Source of the DNA: Thermoproteota archaeon
GTDB lineage: Archaea > Thermoproteota > Thermoprotei_A > Sulfolobales > Desulfurococcaceae
NCBI GenBank assembly: GCA_013154205.1
Contig: JAADCY010000183.1
Span: 1-16,190, forward strand
Length of the DNA stretch: 16,190 nt
Direction: 5' to 3'
Shown here in pieces: positions 7,774 to 13,961 of the stretch. Made by a program: the position numbers and the translations under genes. Each line of letters begins with the position of its first letter. Position 1 is the first letter of the stretch. Below the pieces are notes generated by a model. It was not told the origin of the DNA. It ran no database searches and saw only the letters and a list, made by a program, of their open reading frames with translations.

Positions 7774-7847
7774 TATACCCACCGTTTTCCCATTCCATAT
7801 TAAAATACTCAACGTCAATAAAATAATAATATTACGGCGGCATTTTG

Positions 7848-7880
7848 TAAAATTGTTAAAATAAAAATTTAAAGGGGATC
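7848..7880 (+). promoter_or_regulatory. HPr promoter region with shared 11-base motif and ribosome binding site
   Basis: TAAAATTGTTA (7848-7858) matches the ptsI upstream motif exactly. It is followed by an A-rich TATA-like stretch and by GGGGATC (7874-7880), a near match to the archaeal GGTGATC ribosome binding site, 3 bases before the ATG. Bases 7870-7889 match the IIA start region at 18 of 20 positions. Confidence 0.4.
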
Positions 7881-7883
7881 GCT

Positions 7884-8162
7884 ATGACCATCAAGGCCGA
7901 ACTCAAAATCATAAATAAATCCGGCCTACACGCTAGGCCAGCAGTGGTGTTCGTCAAGGTATGCCGTAAATACAAGTCTAAAATAACGATTGAGAAAAAC
8001 GGTAAGAAAGCAGATGCCAAGAACATTTTACAGGTATTATCGCTAGGCGTTGATCAGGGCGATACTATCACTATCACTATTGAGGGTGAAGATGAAGAAG
8101 AAGCCTTCAAAGAGATCAAGGAAACAGTGGAGAAACGGCTCGTAGAAGTTGATAAGAAATAA
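7884..8162 (+). CDS. ptsH: PTS phosphocarrier protein HPr
   Basis: HPr shuttles phosphate from enzyme I to EIIA in the cytoplasm. The 92-residue protein has the signature KSGLHARPA with acceptor His16 and conserved Arg18, and the second conserved block KNILQVLSLGVDQGD at about 46-60. The position equal to regulatory Ser46 of Bacillus and E. coli HPr is Asn47 here. The protein therefore lacks the serine that HPr kinase phosphorylates. This fits a pure transport role rather than Crh/CcpA-type carbon control. The C-terminus is a typical acidic amphipathic helix. ATG at 7884 has GGGGATC just upstream. The gene diverges from IIC-IID and converges with the polyprenol kinase gene. A short T-tract follows it. 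Confidence 0.96.
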   Translation: MTIKAELKIINKSGLHARPAVVFVKVCRKYKSKITIEKNGKKADAKNILQVLSLGVDQGDTITITIEGEDEEEAFKEIKETVEKRLVEVDKK

Positions 8163-8187
8163 ATAGTTTTACAATACGTCAATACAA

Positions 8188-8192
8188 TTTTT
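8188..8192 (+). terminator. T-tract after HPr
   Basis: A run of five T residues, preceded by TTTT at 8167-8170, follows the HPr stop within a very AT-rich 72-base convergent gap. The gap also holds CGTTA/TAACG arms (8215-8229). This is a plausible archaeal terminator. Confidence 0.35.
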
Positions 8193-8234
8193 ACCATATA
8201 TTAACGTAATTATTCGTTATTAATTAACGACTGT

Positions 8235-8837
8235 TCAAATGATTGAAAATATGTATAAGGAGACCGATGATACAACGGGAACAGTTATCTCGTCATTAAC
8301 AGATATCCTTGTAGCAGATTCAGCAATAGTAGAGATCAAAGACACCAGTAAGCCTTGTTGAACAGGTATACCTGCGGCCATACAGCTCAGCAGTGAAACA
8401 ATGAACATCGATATGCTACCAGCAATGGTTTTCCTCCTATTATACGGGACTCTAGGGCCGCCTAACGCTTTACCTACGATGGCGGCTGCTGCATCTCCAA
8501 AGCTAGATATCATTACTGCCGCGGCTGCTTGTTGTGGTGGTAGAAGAGCTATGATCAATATTGTTAATCCCCAGAAATACACTGTTCCTATGAATGTCTT
8601 CTTCTCCAATTCTTCTTTACGGGCCATTATCTCGTAGGTATGTCCAGCTATAGGTACTTTCCATTTCTTACCAGTTCTCAAGGCATACTCGTTTAGAGCG
8701 TATAGTGTAAAGAACAATATGCTGACCGCGAGCGCGTATGGTTTGCCCAGCCATTCTATGAATGGTATTGCGAAGAATCCGGGTATTACATGTATTGATT
8801 TCCTCTTGATCTCTTTCAGCACTTCTTCCCGGCTCAT
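8235..8837 (-). CDS. CTP-dependent polyprenol (dolichol/phytol-type) kinase family protein
   Basis: The 200-residue integral membrane protein belongs to the SEC59/VTE5-like kinase family (COG0170), which phosphorylates long isoprenoid alcohols using CTP. Recognisable motifs are SFGDAAAAIVGK (112-123), RRKTIAGSISMF (134-145) and a C-terminal NDEITVPVVS (181-190) preceded by Glu173, matching the usual E...DN..VP pattern. Several hydrophobic helices cover most of the length. ATG at 8837 is preferred over TTG at 8840: GGTGA lies 10 bases upstream, and that GGTGA contains the TGA stop of the upstream DGGGP synthase gene, so the two are translationally coupled. Likely substrates in this neighbourhood are geranylgeraniol or dolichol; which one is inference. 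Confidence 0.83.
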   Translation of the reverse strand: MSREEVLKEIKRKSIHVIPGFFAIPFIEWLGKPYALAVSILFFTLYALNEYALRTGKKWKVPIAGHTYEIMARKEELEKKTFIGTVYFWGLTILIIALLPPQQAAAAVMISSFGDAAAAIVGKALGGPRVPYNRRKTIAGSISMFIVSLLSCMAAGIPVQQGLLVSLISTIAESATRISVNDEITVPVVSSVSLYIFSII

Positions 8838-8847
8838 CAAGACCTAT

Positions 8848-9717
8848 TCACCAAAATACTAGTGCTCCAAGAGGCAGTGATCCGAGGAAGAAGGCTAGTA
8901 GTCCCATGAATAACGGTATTTTGAGGATACGTGTTGCTTTCCAAGCATATCTTAGAGGATCTCTGATGATGAGTATGAAGGCCGTGAGTATTGGTATGTC
9001 GACGCCTAGAACGGCTGTTATGAGGTAGGCTGTGTTCATACCCATATATATGTATGGTATGGGGCTTATTGCGACGACTGTGAATAATAGTATAGAGCCT
9101 ATTATGAGGGCTTGTCTGACGCCTAGCGACACAGCGATTGTCTTTACACCGTGTTTCTTATCGCCTTCGATGTCTTCTATGCCTTTGTAGACTTCTCTGC
9201 CTAGTATTATTAGATACGCATATATCGCTGGAACAAGTGATCTTAGTGGAGACGGTGCTGCGAGGCCCCCGTAGATCACCACCATTAGTGATAATAATGC
9301 TATCAAGGCGTTGCCGAGGAATCCTGTTTTCTTGATCCTCCATGAATAAGCGTATAGTAGTATTGATGCGGCTCCCGCCATTAATGGGCAGGCTGGGGGT
9401 AGGAGGAAAGATATTGTCATGCCGAGAACGAGTAGTAGAGCGGCCCCTGTCTTGGCAGATGTCATGCTTATTCTTCCCGAGGGTAGCGGTCGCCAGGGCT
9501 TATTAATACGGTCTATCTCTACATCGAGTATATCGTTAACGACATTGCCGTAGCATCCTATTAGTGTTGCTGATAATGCCAGTATTATCGCTGTCCATGG
9601 ATTGGTTCCGCCGCTGACAACGTATCCTGTTATCGCGGCGAAGCCTATTACTATGGCGTTGCCTATTCTGAGCATCCCTAGCCAGTCAGTGATCTTGTTC
9701 CTGGTCAATCCGGGCAC
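8848..9717 (-). CDS. UbiA-family prenyltransferase, probable digeranylgeranylglyceryl phosphate (DGGGP) synthase
   Basis: This membrane enzyme would add the second geranylgeranyl chain to geranylgeranylglyceryl phosphate, a core step in archaeal ether-lipid synthesis. The 289-residue protein has the first Asp-rich motif NDILDVEIDRINKPWRPLPSG (Asn61, Asp62, Asp65, Asp69) and the second, KGIEDIEGDKKHGVKT (Asp182, Asp186). These bind the Mg-diphosphate, and both sit in a multi-helix hydrophobic background typical of UbiA. The GRP-like WRPLPSGRIS and the overall length fit the archaeal lipid clade better than quinone or haem prenyltransferases, though those cannot be fully excluded. The start is GTG at 9717; no strong ribosome binding site is visible, and Met15 is a possible shorter start. 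It is the first gene of a pair with the polyprenol kinase and follows the ABC operon after 84 bases. Confidence 0.87.
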   Translation of the reverse strand: MPGLTRNKITDWLGMLRIGNAIVIGFAAITGYVVSGGTNPWTAIILALSATLIGCYGNVVNDILDVEIDRINKPWRPLPSGRISMTSAKTGAALLLVLGMTISFLLPPACPLMAGAASILLYAYSWRIKKTGFLGNALIALLSLMVVIYGGLAAPSPLRSLVPAIYAYLIILGREVYKGIEDIEGDKKHGVKTIAVSLGVRQALIIGSILLFTVVAISPIPYIYMGMNTAYLITAVLGVDIPILTAFILIIRDPLRYAWKATRILKIPLFMGLLAFFLGSLPLGALVFW

Positions 9718-9770
9718 CGATCATTCTTGGGAGGACGTGTTATCTAGAACCATAATAGTGTTGAGGGAGA

Positions 9771-9778
9771 ATATATAG
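9771..9778 (-). promoter_or_regulatory. Candidate TATA box of the DGGGP synthase gene
   Basis: CTATATAT on the minus strand lies about 55-60 bases before the GTG start, predicting a leader of about 30 bases. It overlaps the edge of a stem-loop, so termination of the ABC operon and initiation here may be interleaved. Confidence 0.35.
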
Positions 9779-9793
9779 GGTAGGTTGCCCTAT
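9775..9793 (-). terminator. Stem-loop after the ABC exporter operon
   Basis: ATAGGG and CCCTAT arms (9775-9780, 9788-9793) with a 7-base loop lie 9 bases beyond the stop of the last permease. It may mark the 3' end of the ABC transcript, but no T-run follows, so a processing or stability role is equally possible. Confidence 0.35.
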
Positions 9794-9801
9794 CATGTGG
9801 G

Positions 9802-10617
9802 TTACATCATTCCTACTCCTTTAACGCCGTGCTTCCTGATATAGTCTATACTGTATTTTATCACGGCTCCCGTCACAGTGCCGAGCACCGCGAGGTAGAT
9901 CAGGCTTATCAAGAACGTGTTCGTTAGTCCGAAGTATGGTTTTATCCCCGCTATTCCGGCCCTAGCTATCTCAGCGGCGTAGGTATAGGGTATGAAGAAA
10001 GCTATATCCCTTATGACCGGTGACATCCACGCCAAGGGGACGCCTAGTCCGCCGATAACGAACATAGCCATGTTCGTCACGTCGAGCATTACACCCGGTA
10101 TTCGTAGCCTTAGAGATAAACATACGAGAACCATGCTGTATAGGGCCGCGTATGCTATCAGTAGAGTTATGCCTAGAGCCATGAGGCCAATATTCTTGAT
10201 AAATATTATCGGTGCCCCGGTCAGGAAGTAGAAGGCTATCGCAATAACTGGCACGGCTAGGGCTGTAACTATTGTAGATGTAATTATTCTTCCACTGATG
10301 AGGAATATCGGATTAGTATTGTGCAGTATGTGGTCCTCGAATATTCTCCATGCAAGCACGAACCTGACCCAACCCACTATCAACCATATCGTGTTGTTCA
10401 TTATGCTCCACATCACTATACCCCAGAATATCAGAACGGCTATGACGCTATGAGATCCTGCTGGTGAGAAGGCTAGGGCTCCCAGTGTTAGTAGGATATA
10501 CCATATCATATCGGTTATAATCATGTTCATAAAGCCTAGCTTGTACCTGTGCAGCCTCACCAAGTGTAGCCAGACTATAGCGATCGCCTTACGTAGAGAT
10601 GCCGTGCTTCCTGACAT
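9802..10617 (-). CDS. ABC-2 type exporter permease (second permease of operon)
   Basis: The 271-residue protein has about six hydrophobic segments and no other domain, as in the membrane subunits of ABC-2 exporters. The segment IGGLGVPLAWMSPVIRDIAFFIPYTYAAEIAR (about 188-219) matches the conserved ABC-2 pattern of a Gly/Pro-rich turn followed by a P.TY..E helix. The C-terminal IRKHG parallels VRKHG at the end of the neighbouring permease, suggesting ancient duplication. The start is ATG at 10617 with GGAG 5 bases upstream. This gives a 29-base overlap with the upstream permease, and a GTG at 10629 is a weaker alternative. It is the last gene of a three-gene exporter operon; the substrate is unknown. 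Confidence 0.82.
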   Translation of the reverse strand: MSGSTASLRKAIAIVWLHLVRLHRYKLGFMNMIITDMIWYILLTLGALAFSPAGSHSVIAVLIFWGIVMWSIMNNTIWLIVGWVRFVLAWRIFEDHILHNTNPIFLISGRIITSTIVTALAVPVIAIAFYFLTGAPIIFIKNIGLMALGITLLIAYAALYSMVLVCLSLRLRIPGVMLDVTNMAMFVIGGLGVPLAWMSPVIRDIAFFIPYTYAAEIARAGIAGIKPYFGLTNTFLISLIYLAVLGTVTGAVIKYSIDYIRKHGVKGVGMM

Positions 10618-11407
10618 TCTTCTCCACACTCCTTAGACCCGGATATGCTACAAGGTTGTACAATATGCTCATCGCCACGAGTACACCAGCGATCCAGAAG
10701 AGCTTGTCGAGCGGGGGAACCCCGAATACCGATAGTATCTTAGCCGCCTCAACCACATAAGTCACAGGCACAATATATGAGAGGACCTGGAGTATTTTGG
10801 GAAGGAAGGTTATAGGGTAGTATACGCCGCTTACAAGGAGCATTAGCGGGCTTAGAAACGATACGAAGCTCTCCTCCTTAAATATCAGTGATAGACTACC
10901 AGCTATAACAGCTATCCCGATCAACGGTATCGTTGCGAGATAGACTAGCCCTAATACTATGAGAACCTTGACAAGCCCCACAGGCCCCTCCACTATAACC
11001 GCTACGGGTGCTACAGCTGTCAAGCTTATAGCGCTGCTGATCATAGTGGGTATGATTAAGCCGTACATGGCGACACGCTTCAAGCCCGGCGGGGAAGCCA
11101 TGATGTATGGGAGTACTCCCAGCCATTTCAGATCTAATAGCGTCCAAGCAGAATAATCAACAACGTTTATGCTCGATACAAGTACGCCGCTGGCTAGCAC
11201 GATATAGAATATCGGGTCACCCACACCTACTTTTGAGGCGAAGACAGATAGACTTCCAAGAGCTGTTCCCAGACCCAGTATGAAAGCAGCCATGAGGTAG
11301 GGCCATGCGAGAGTCATGAATGCGAATAACTTGTTGTTCTTTAACCAGCACACATAAGCATAGAACTCGGCCTTCACTATCATCTTGATGTATTCGAGCT
11401 CTCTCAA
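10589..11407 (-). CDS. ABC-2 type exporter permease (first permease of operon)
   Basis: This 272-residue membrane subunit has about six hydrophobic segments. The region LSPLMLLVSGVYYPITFLPKILQVLSYIVPVTYVVEAAKI (about 185-224) carries the classical ABC-2 signature of exporters for drugs, polysaccharides or lipids. The start is TTG at 11407, which overlaps the ATPase stop as TTGA (a 4-base overlap), with GGTG about 9 bases upstream. That is classic translational coupling. An internal ATG (11383) is possible but would lose the overlap. Its 3' end overlaps the next permease by 29 bases. Two non-identical permeases with one ATPase suggest a heterodimeric membrane domain. Confidence 0.85.
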   Translation of the reverse strand: MRELEYIKMIVKAEFYAYVCWLKNNKLFAFMTLAWPYLMAAFILGLGTALGSLSVFASKVGVGDPIFYIVLASGVLVSSINVVDYSAWTLLDLKWLGVLPYIMASPPGLKRVAMYGLIIPTMISSAISLTAVAPVAVIVEGPVGLVKVLIVLGLVYLATIPLIGIAVIAGSLSLIFKEESFVSFLSPLMLLVSGVYYPITFLPKILQVLSYIVPVTYVVEAAKILSVFGVPPLDKLFWIAGVLVAMSILYNLVAYPGLRSVEKNVRKHGIST

Positions 11408-12417
11408 GACTCGGCACCGCTTGTCAGCTTGATAAAAACGTCTTCGAGGCTCGGCTCCATTATCTTCGCCTCTAGGATCTTGAGGCCCTTAGCCTTCAGG
11501 ATCTCTAGTACGCGGTTGACAACGCTGTCCTCCATCCCGTTCTCCACAAGTACTCTTATCCTAACTTTTCCCTGCTTATCCACGTTGACCATGACTCTAC
11601 CTATTCTAAGTGCTTCTTGTACGGCTTCTCTCAGGTCTTTCTCCGAGACTAGTTTTCCAGCGTAGCCCGTTATCTCCACCGGGATCTCTTTGCTCACCAT
11701 ACGTTTCAGCTCAGGAACCGTCCCCATCGCTATTATCTTGCCCTTATTGATGATCGCTACATAGTCGCAGATTACTTCGACCTCCCACATGTTATGACTC
11801 GTTATCAATACTGTCTTGCCCTCCTCATGGGCTAGCCTAACGATCAGCCTTCTGATATGCCTCGAACTAGCGGGGTCAAGTCCTAGTGTCGGCTCATCCA
11901 GTATGAGTACTGGTGGATCATGTATTAGTGCGCGAGCAAGACTCAGCCTGGCCTTCATGCCTAGGCTGAAGTCCTCGTAGAACTTCGTGTCCGCCCCGAG
12001 CTCTAGGAGGCCTAGGAGATCCATTAGTTCCCGTATTCGTTTATCGAGCTCTTTGCCGCTGAGACCTCTCAGCATGCCGAAGTACTTGAGGTTCTCGTAA
12101 CCTGTCAGTTTCCAGAAGAAGCCGCGCTCAACGCTTAGCGATACACCGATTATCTCCCTTACATTTTCGGGTTCTTCGAGTACATCATGCCCCATTATCC
12201 ATGCTCTGCCCTTATCTGGTATGAGAAGTGTGCTGAGTATCTTCACGGTCGTGGTCTTGCCGGCACCGTTAGGGCCTAGGAGGCCGAACACTATTCCTTT
12301 TTCGACTTTGAAACTAACCCCTCTGAGAGCCTCGACTCTTCTCACTCTTCTGTGGATAAGTCCTCTTTTCTCGACATAGGTTTTATGTAGGTCTCTAGCC
12401 TCGATAACAGTTGGCAA
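11404..12417 (-). CDS. ABC transporter ATP-binding protein (DrrA/NatA-like exporter ATPase)
   Basis: The 337-residue cytoplasmic ATPase powers the two permeases encoded downstream. It shows Walker A GPNGAGKTT (48-56), the ABC signature SLGMK (151-155), Walker B VLILDEP (170-176), the D-loop GLDPAS and the H-loop His208 in ITSHN. The Q-loop region reads IGVSLSVERGFFWKLTGYENL, without the usual Gln; an ERG-type sequence like this occurs in a subset of ABC-2 ATPases. Residues after about 240 form the extra C-terminal domain typical of DrrA-like exporters, ending EPSLEDVFIKLTSG. The start is TTG at 12417, fixed by an in-frame TAG six bases upstream and a GGATGAT-like ribosome binding site. The substrate is not identifiable. 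Confidence 0.93.
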   Translation of the reverse strand: MPTVIEARDLHKTYVEKRGLIHRRVRRVEALRGVSFKVEKGIVFGLLGPNGAGKTTTVKILSTLLIPDKGRAWIMGHDVLEEPENVREIIGVSLSVERGFFWKLTGYENLKYFGMLRGLSGKELDKRIRELMDLLGLLELGADTKFYEDFSLGMKARLSLARALIHDPPVLILDEPTLGLDPASSRHIRRLIVRLAHEEGKTVLITSHNMWEVEVICDYVAIINKGKIIAMGTVPELKRMVSKEIPVEITGYAGKLVSEKDLREAVQEALRIGRVMVNVDKQGKVRIRVLVENGMEDSVVNRVLEILKAKGLKILEAKIMEPSLEDVFIKLTSGAES

Positions 12418-12604
12418 CGCCTATCATCCACGCTGCCTTCGCCTACAATGGTTTTGAGAAGTGTTGACATTTATTATTTACCTTAAAGAATTGTATGTGT
12501 TAATGGTAGAAGGGTTCGAGGAATTAACCTGTAAACACTGTTTAGTATTCTGAAAAATGAATTATGTAGTGAGGGGAGGGGCCCCGGGTGCCGGATCTGG
12601 CGCG
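12418..12604. other. 187-base intergenic region with promoter and hairpin-rich, GC-rich segment
   Basis: Bases 12468-12480 read TAAATAATAAATG on the minus strand, a good TATA box for the ABC operon. Bases 12499-12600 hold three successive potential hairpins: GTTAAT/ATTAAC (12499-12504, 12523-12528), the palindrome TAAACA-C-TGTTTA (12532-12544), and a GC-rich element (12570-12600) with GTGCCG/TGGCGC arms around GATC. No ORF was recognised. The GC-rich end is unlike surrounding intergenic DNA and may be part of an RNA. Confidence 0.35.
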
Positions 12605-12901
12605 CTAGGCTTCTATGGCTACTTCTTCGTCTTTGAAGATATCCATTATGTCTAGTATTGAGTGTGCGCTTTTCTCCTCTTCGGGGTTGAATTCTTTTAT
12701 CGGTATTCCCAGCTCTTCAGCTATTATTCTCTTCATAGCCCTTATTCCGGCAAGTTCTACCTTATCCTCGGGCGAAAGCTTCGGCTTCGAAATGAGCTTT
12801 GCTTCTCTAGCCATTATTTCTTCTAGTTCATGAACATATTTCAGCAGTATGAAATTGCTGATCTCTTGTGCACGATCATAAATATTTGGACCCGTACTCA
12901 T
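12605..12901 (-). CDS. Small acidic helical protein of unknown function
   Basis: I do not recognise this family. The 98-residue product is soluble, mostly helical and acidic (many Glu/Asp, ending KDEEVAIEA), with no cysteine and no membrane segment. A central LSPEDKVELAGIRAMKRIIAEELGIP segment looks like a helix-turn-helix-length amphipathic pair, but no DNA-binding signature is clear. ATG at 12901 is preferred over GTG at 12910 because GAGGTG lies 11 bases before the ATG and only 2 bases before the GTG. It diverges from the next small gene, sharing a 191-base promoter region that contains TTTATAAT (12964-12971; ATTATAAA on the coding strand). Conserved start signals support a real gene. Confidence 0.6.
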   Translation of the reverse strand: MSTGPNIYDRAQEISNFILLKYVHELEEIMAREAKLISKPKLSPEDKVELAGIRAMKRIIAEELGIPIKEFNPEEEKSAHSILDIMDIFKDEEVAIEA

Positions 12902-12963
12902 TTCTAACACTACACCTCAAGCCGATACCTTATACCTCTATCTAGCGAATGGTTCGAGCCGGG

Positions 12964-12971
12964 TTTATAAT
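12964..12971 (-). promoter_or_regulatory. TATA box of the 98-residue protein gene
   Basis: ATTATAAA on the minus strand lies about 65 bases before the ATG, predicting a leader near 40 bases that contains the GAGGTG ribosome binding site. A nearer alternative, GAGGTATAAGGTA (about 12928-12940), would leave too short a leader. Confidence 0.35.
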
Positions 12972-12991
12972 GGGGTGGCAGGAGTGTTAAT

Positions 12992-13003
12992 CCCGTATAC
13001 GGG
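12992..13003. repeat. 12-base perfect palindrome in divergent promoter region
   Basis: CCCGTATACGGG sits between the two divergent small genes, just upstream of the minus-strand TATA box. It could be an operator controlling both. Confidence 0.3.
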
Positions 13004-13047
13004 TCTTATATCTCAGGGTAACAACTGGGTATCAACGCTATTCCCCG

Positions 13048-13086
13048 TCTTTTATCCCCATATCATGGCATGTGATCAATGGTGAT
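13048..13086 (+). promoter_or_regulatory. Promoter and ribosome binding site of the 103-residue protein gene
   Basis: TCTTTTATCC (13048-13057) is a TATA-like element about 26 bases before a predicted start near 13078. GGTGAT (13081-13086), a perfect archaeal ribosome binding site, lies 6 bases before the ATG. This fixes the start at 13093. Confidence 0.5.
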
Positions 13087-13092
13087 TAGGAA

Positions 13093-13404
13093 ATGGCTAA
13101 GGCAGTTGTGAATATAACGGTGACTTATGGTTCAAGTATTGATGCGATCGTGTTAAACGCTGTAATGGTCGCTGCCTCCGAGCTGGGCAAAGACGGTATT
13201 GAGCCACGAATACTCCAGGTCTACCAGCCCGGTGCGAAGCTAAAGGTTAGCGTTAACGGCGTCGAGATCGATATCGATGAGAACCTACATGAGAAAATCA
13301 TTGAGACAGCATATGCTTCACTAATAGAAGAAGACTATACTGATCACAGGGATTTCCTTGTAGATGCTGTAGCTGCTGCAACGTCTTGGAGCGATGAATC
13401 CTAG
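13093..13404 (+). CDS. Small conserved-looking protein of unknown function, possible thioredoxin-like fold
   Basis: I do not recognise this family. The 103-residue protein is soluble, cysteine-free and acidic. Its apparent order is strand (KAVVNITVTYG), helix (AIVLNAVMVAASELG), strand (IEPRILQVYQP), strand pair (LKVSVNGVEIDI) and helix (EKIIETAYASLIE), followed by a short C-terminal helix. This beta-alpha-beta-beta-alpha order resembles small thioredoxin- or glutaredoxin-like domains without the CxxC motif, but that is only inference. A perfect GGTGAT ribosome binding site supports it as a real gene. Its stop overlaps that of the convergent EamA gene in CTAG. Confidence 0.7.
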   Translation: MAKAVVNITVTYGSSIDAIVLNAVMVAASELGKDGIEPRILQVYQPGAKLKVSVNGVEIDIDENLHEKIIETAYASLIEEDYTDHRDFLVDAVAAATSWSDES

Positions 13405-13820
13405 AGTGACACGAGTATACCGGCTATCAATGCCAGTATTATCCCGGCTACCTGTGTAGGCTTGATCTTTTCTCCCAGGAACAGTACTGCTAGGATAGCA
13501 GTTATTGCCGGATACAGCGCTGTTAATGGAATTATTATTGATGCCTTCCCCCTGCTTATCGCTATCATAAATGTCAAGTATCCTAAGCCACCCATGATCC
13601 CTGCGATCGCGGCGTACAATGCATACGTGTTCAACGGTAACGTGAAGCCCTTCGAGTACATGTAGAACAGGAGAGCTAGGGTGAAGCTTGAAAGACTACT
13701 TATAAAATAGACTTCTCTCCAGTCAAGCTTCATACCAGCTATCTTGAGGACATAGCCCCATAGACCCCATAGGATGAGCGTCGCGATAGCAGGCAACAAC
13801 CATTCATGTGCAGAACCCAT
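13401..13820 (-). CDS. Half-size EamA/DMT-family transporter
   Basis: The 139-residue protein has five hydrophobic segments (about 7-27, 37-54, 67-85, 94-115 and 122-138), ending in the hallmark ALYPAITAILAVLFLGEKIKPTQVAGIILALIAGILV of the EamA domain. Ordinary drug/metabolite transporters have two such domains in 280-300 residues. This is a single-domain form that probably works as a dimer, like small multidrug-resistance proteins. The start is ATG at 13820, preceded by GGGTG about 7 bases upstream. The substrate is unknown; the fold is used for metabolite and drug export and for some uptake. The protein is complete, with no sign of truncation at either end. Confidence 0.85.
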   Translation of the reverse strand: MGSAHEWLLPAIATLILWGLWGYVLKIAGMKLDWREVYFISSLSSFTLALLFYMYSKGFTLPLNTYALYAAIAGIMGGLGYLTFMIAISRGKASIIIPLTALYPAITAILAVLFLGEKIKPTQVAGIILALIAGILVSL

Positions 13821-13961
13821 ACCCTACACCCACGACCATTATTGTATTCCCAGCAAATCTATCCTCTAGGGATGAATACTAGTTATTAACGTATTTCATA
13901 AACAATATTTCAATGACGCCGTGGGAGGTGAACAGTCTTAAAACATGTTGCGAGGCTAGCA

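Noticed and set aside
7774..7818. Upstream TTG start for IIC-IID
   Set aside because: The ATG at 7773 is preceded by GGTGGG at 4-base spacing, and the upstream stretch overlaps probable promoter DNA.
12951..12960. GGTTCGAGCC, resembling a tRNA T-loop (also GGGTTCGAGG at 12512-12521)
   Set aside because: No matching acceptor, D or anticodon stems could be found around either copy, so no tRNA is called.
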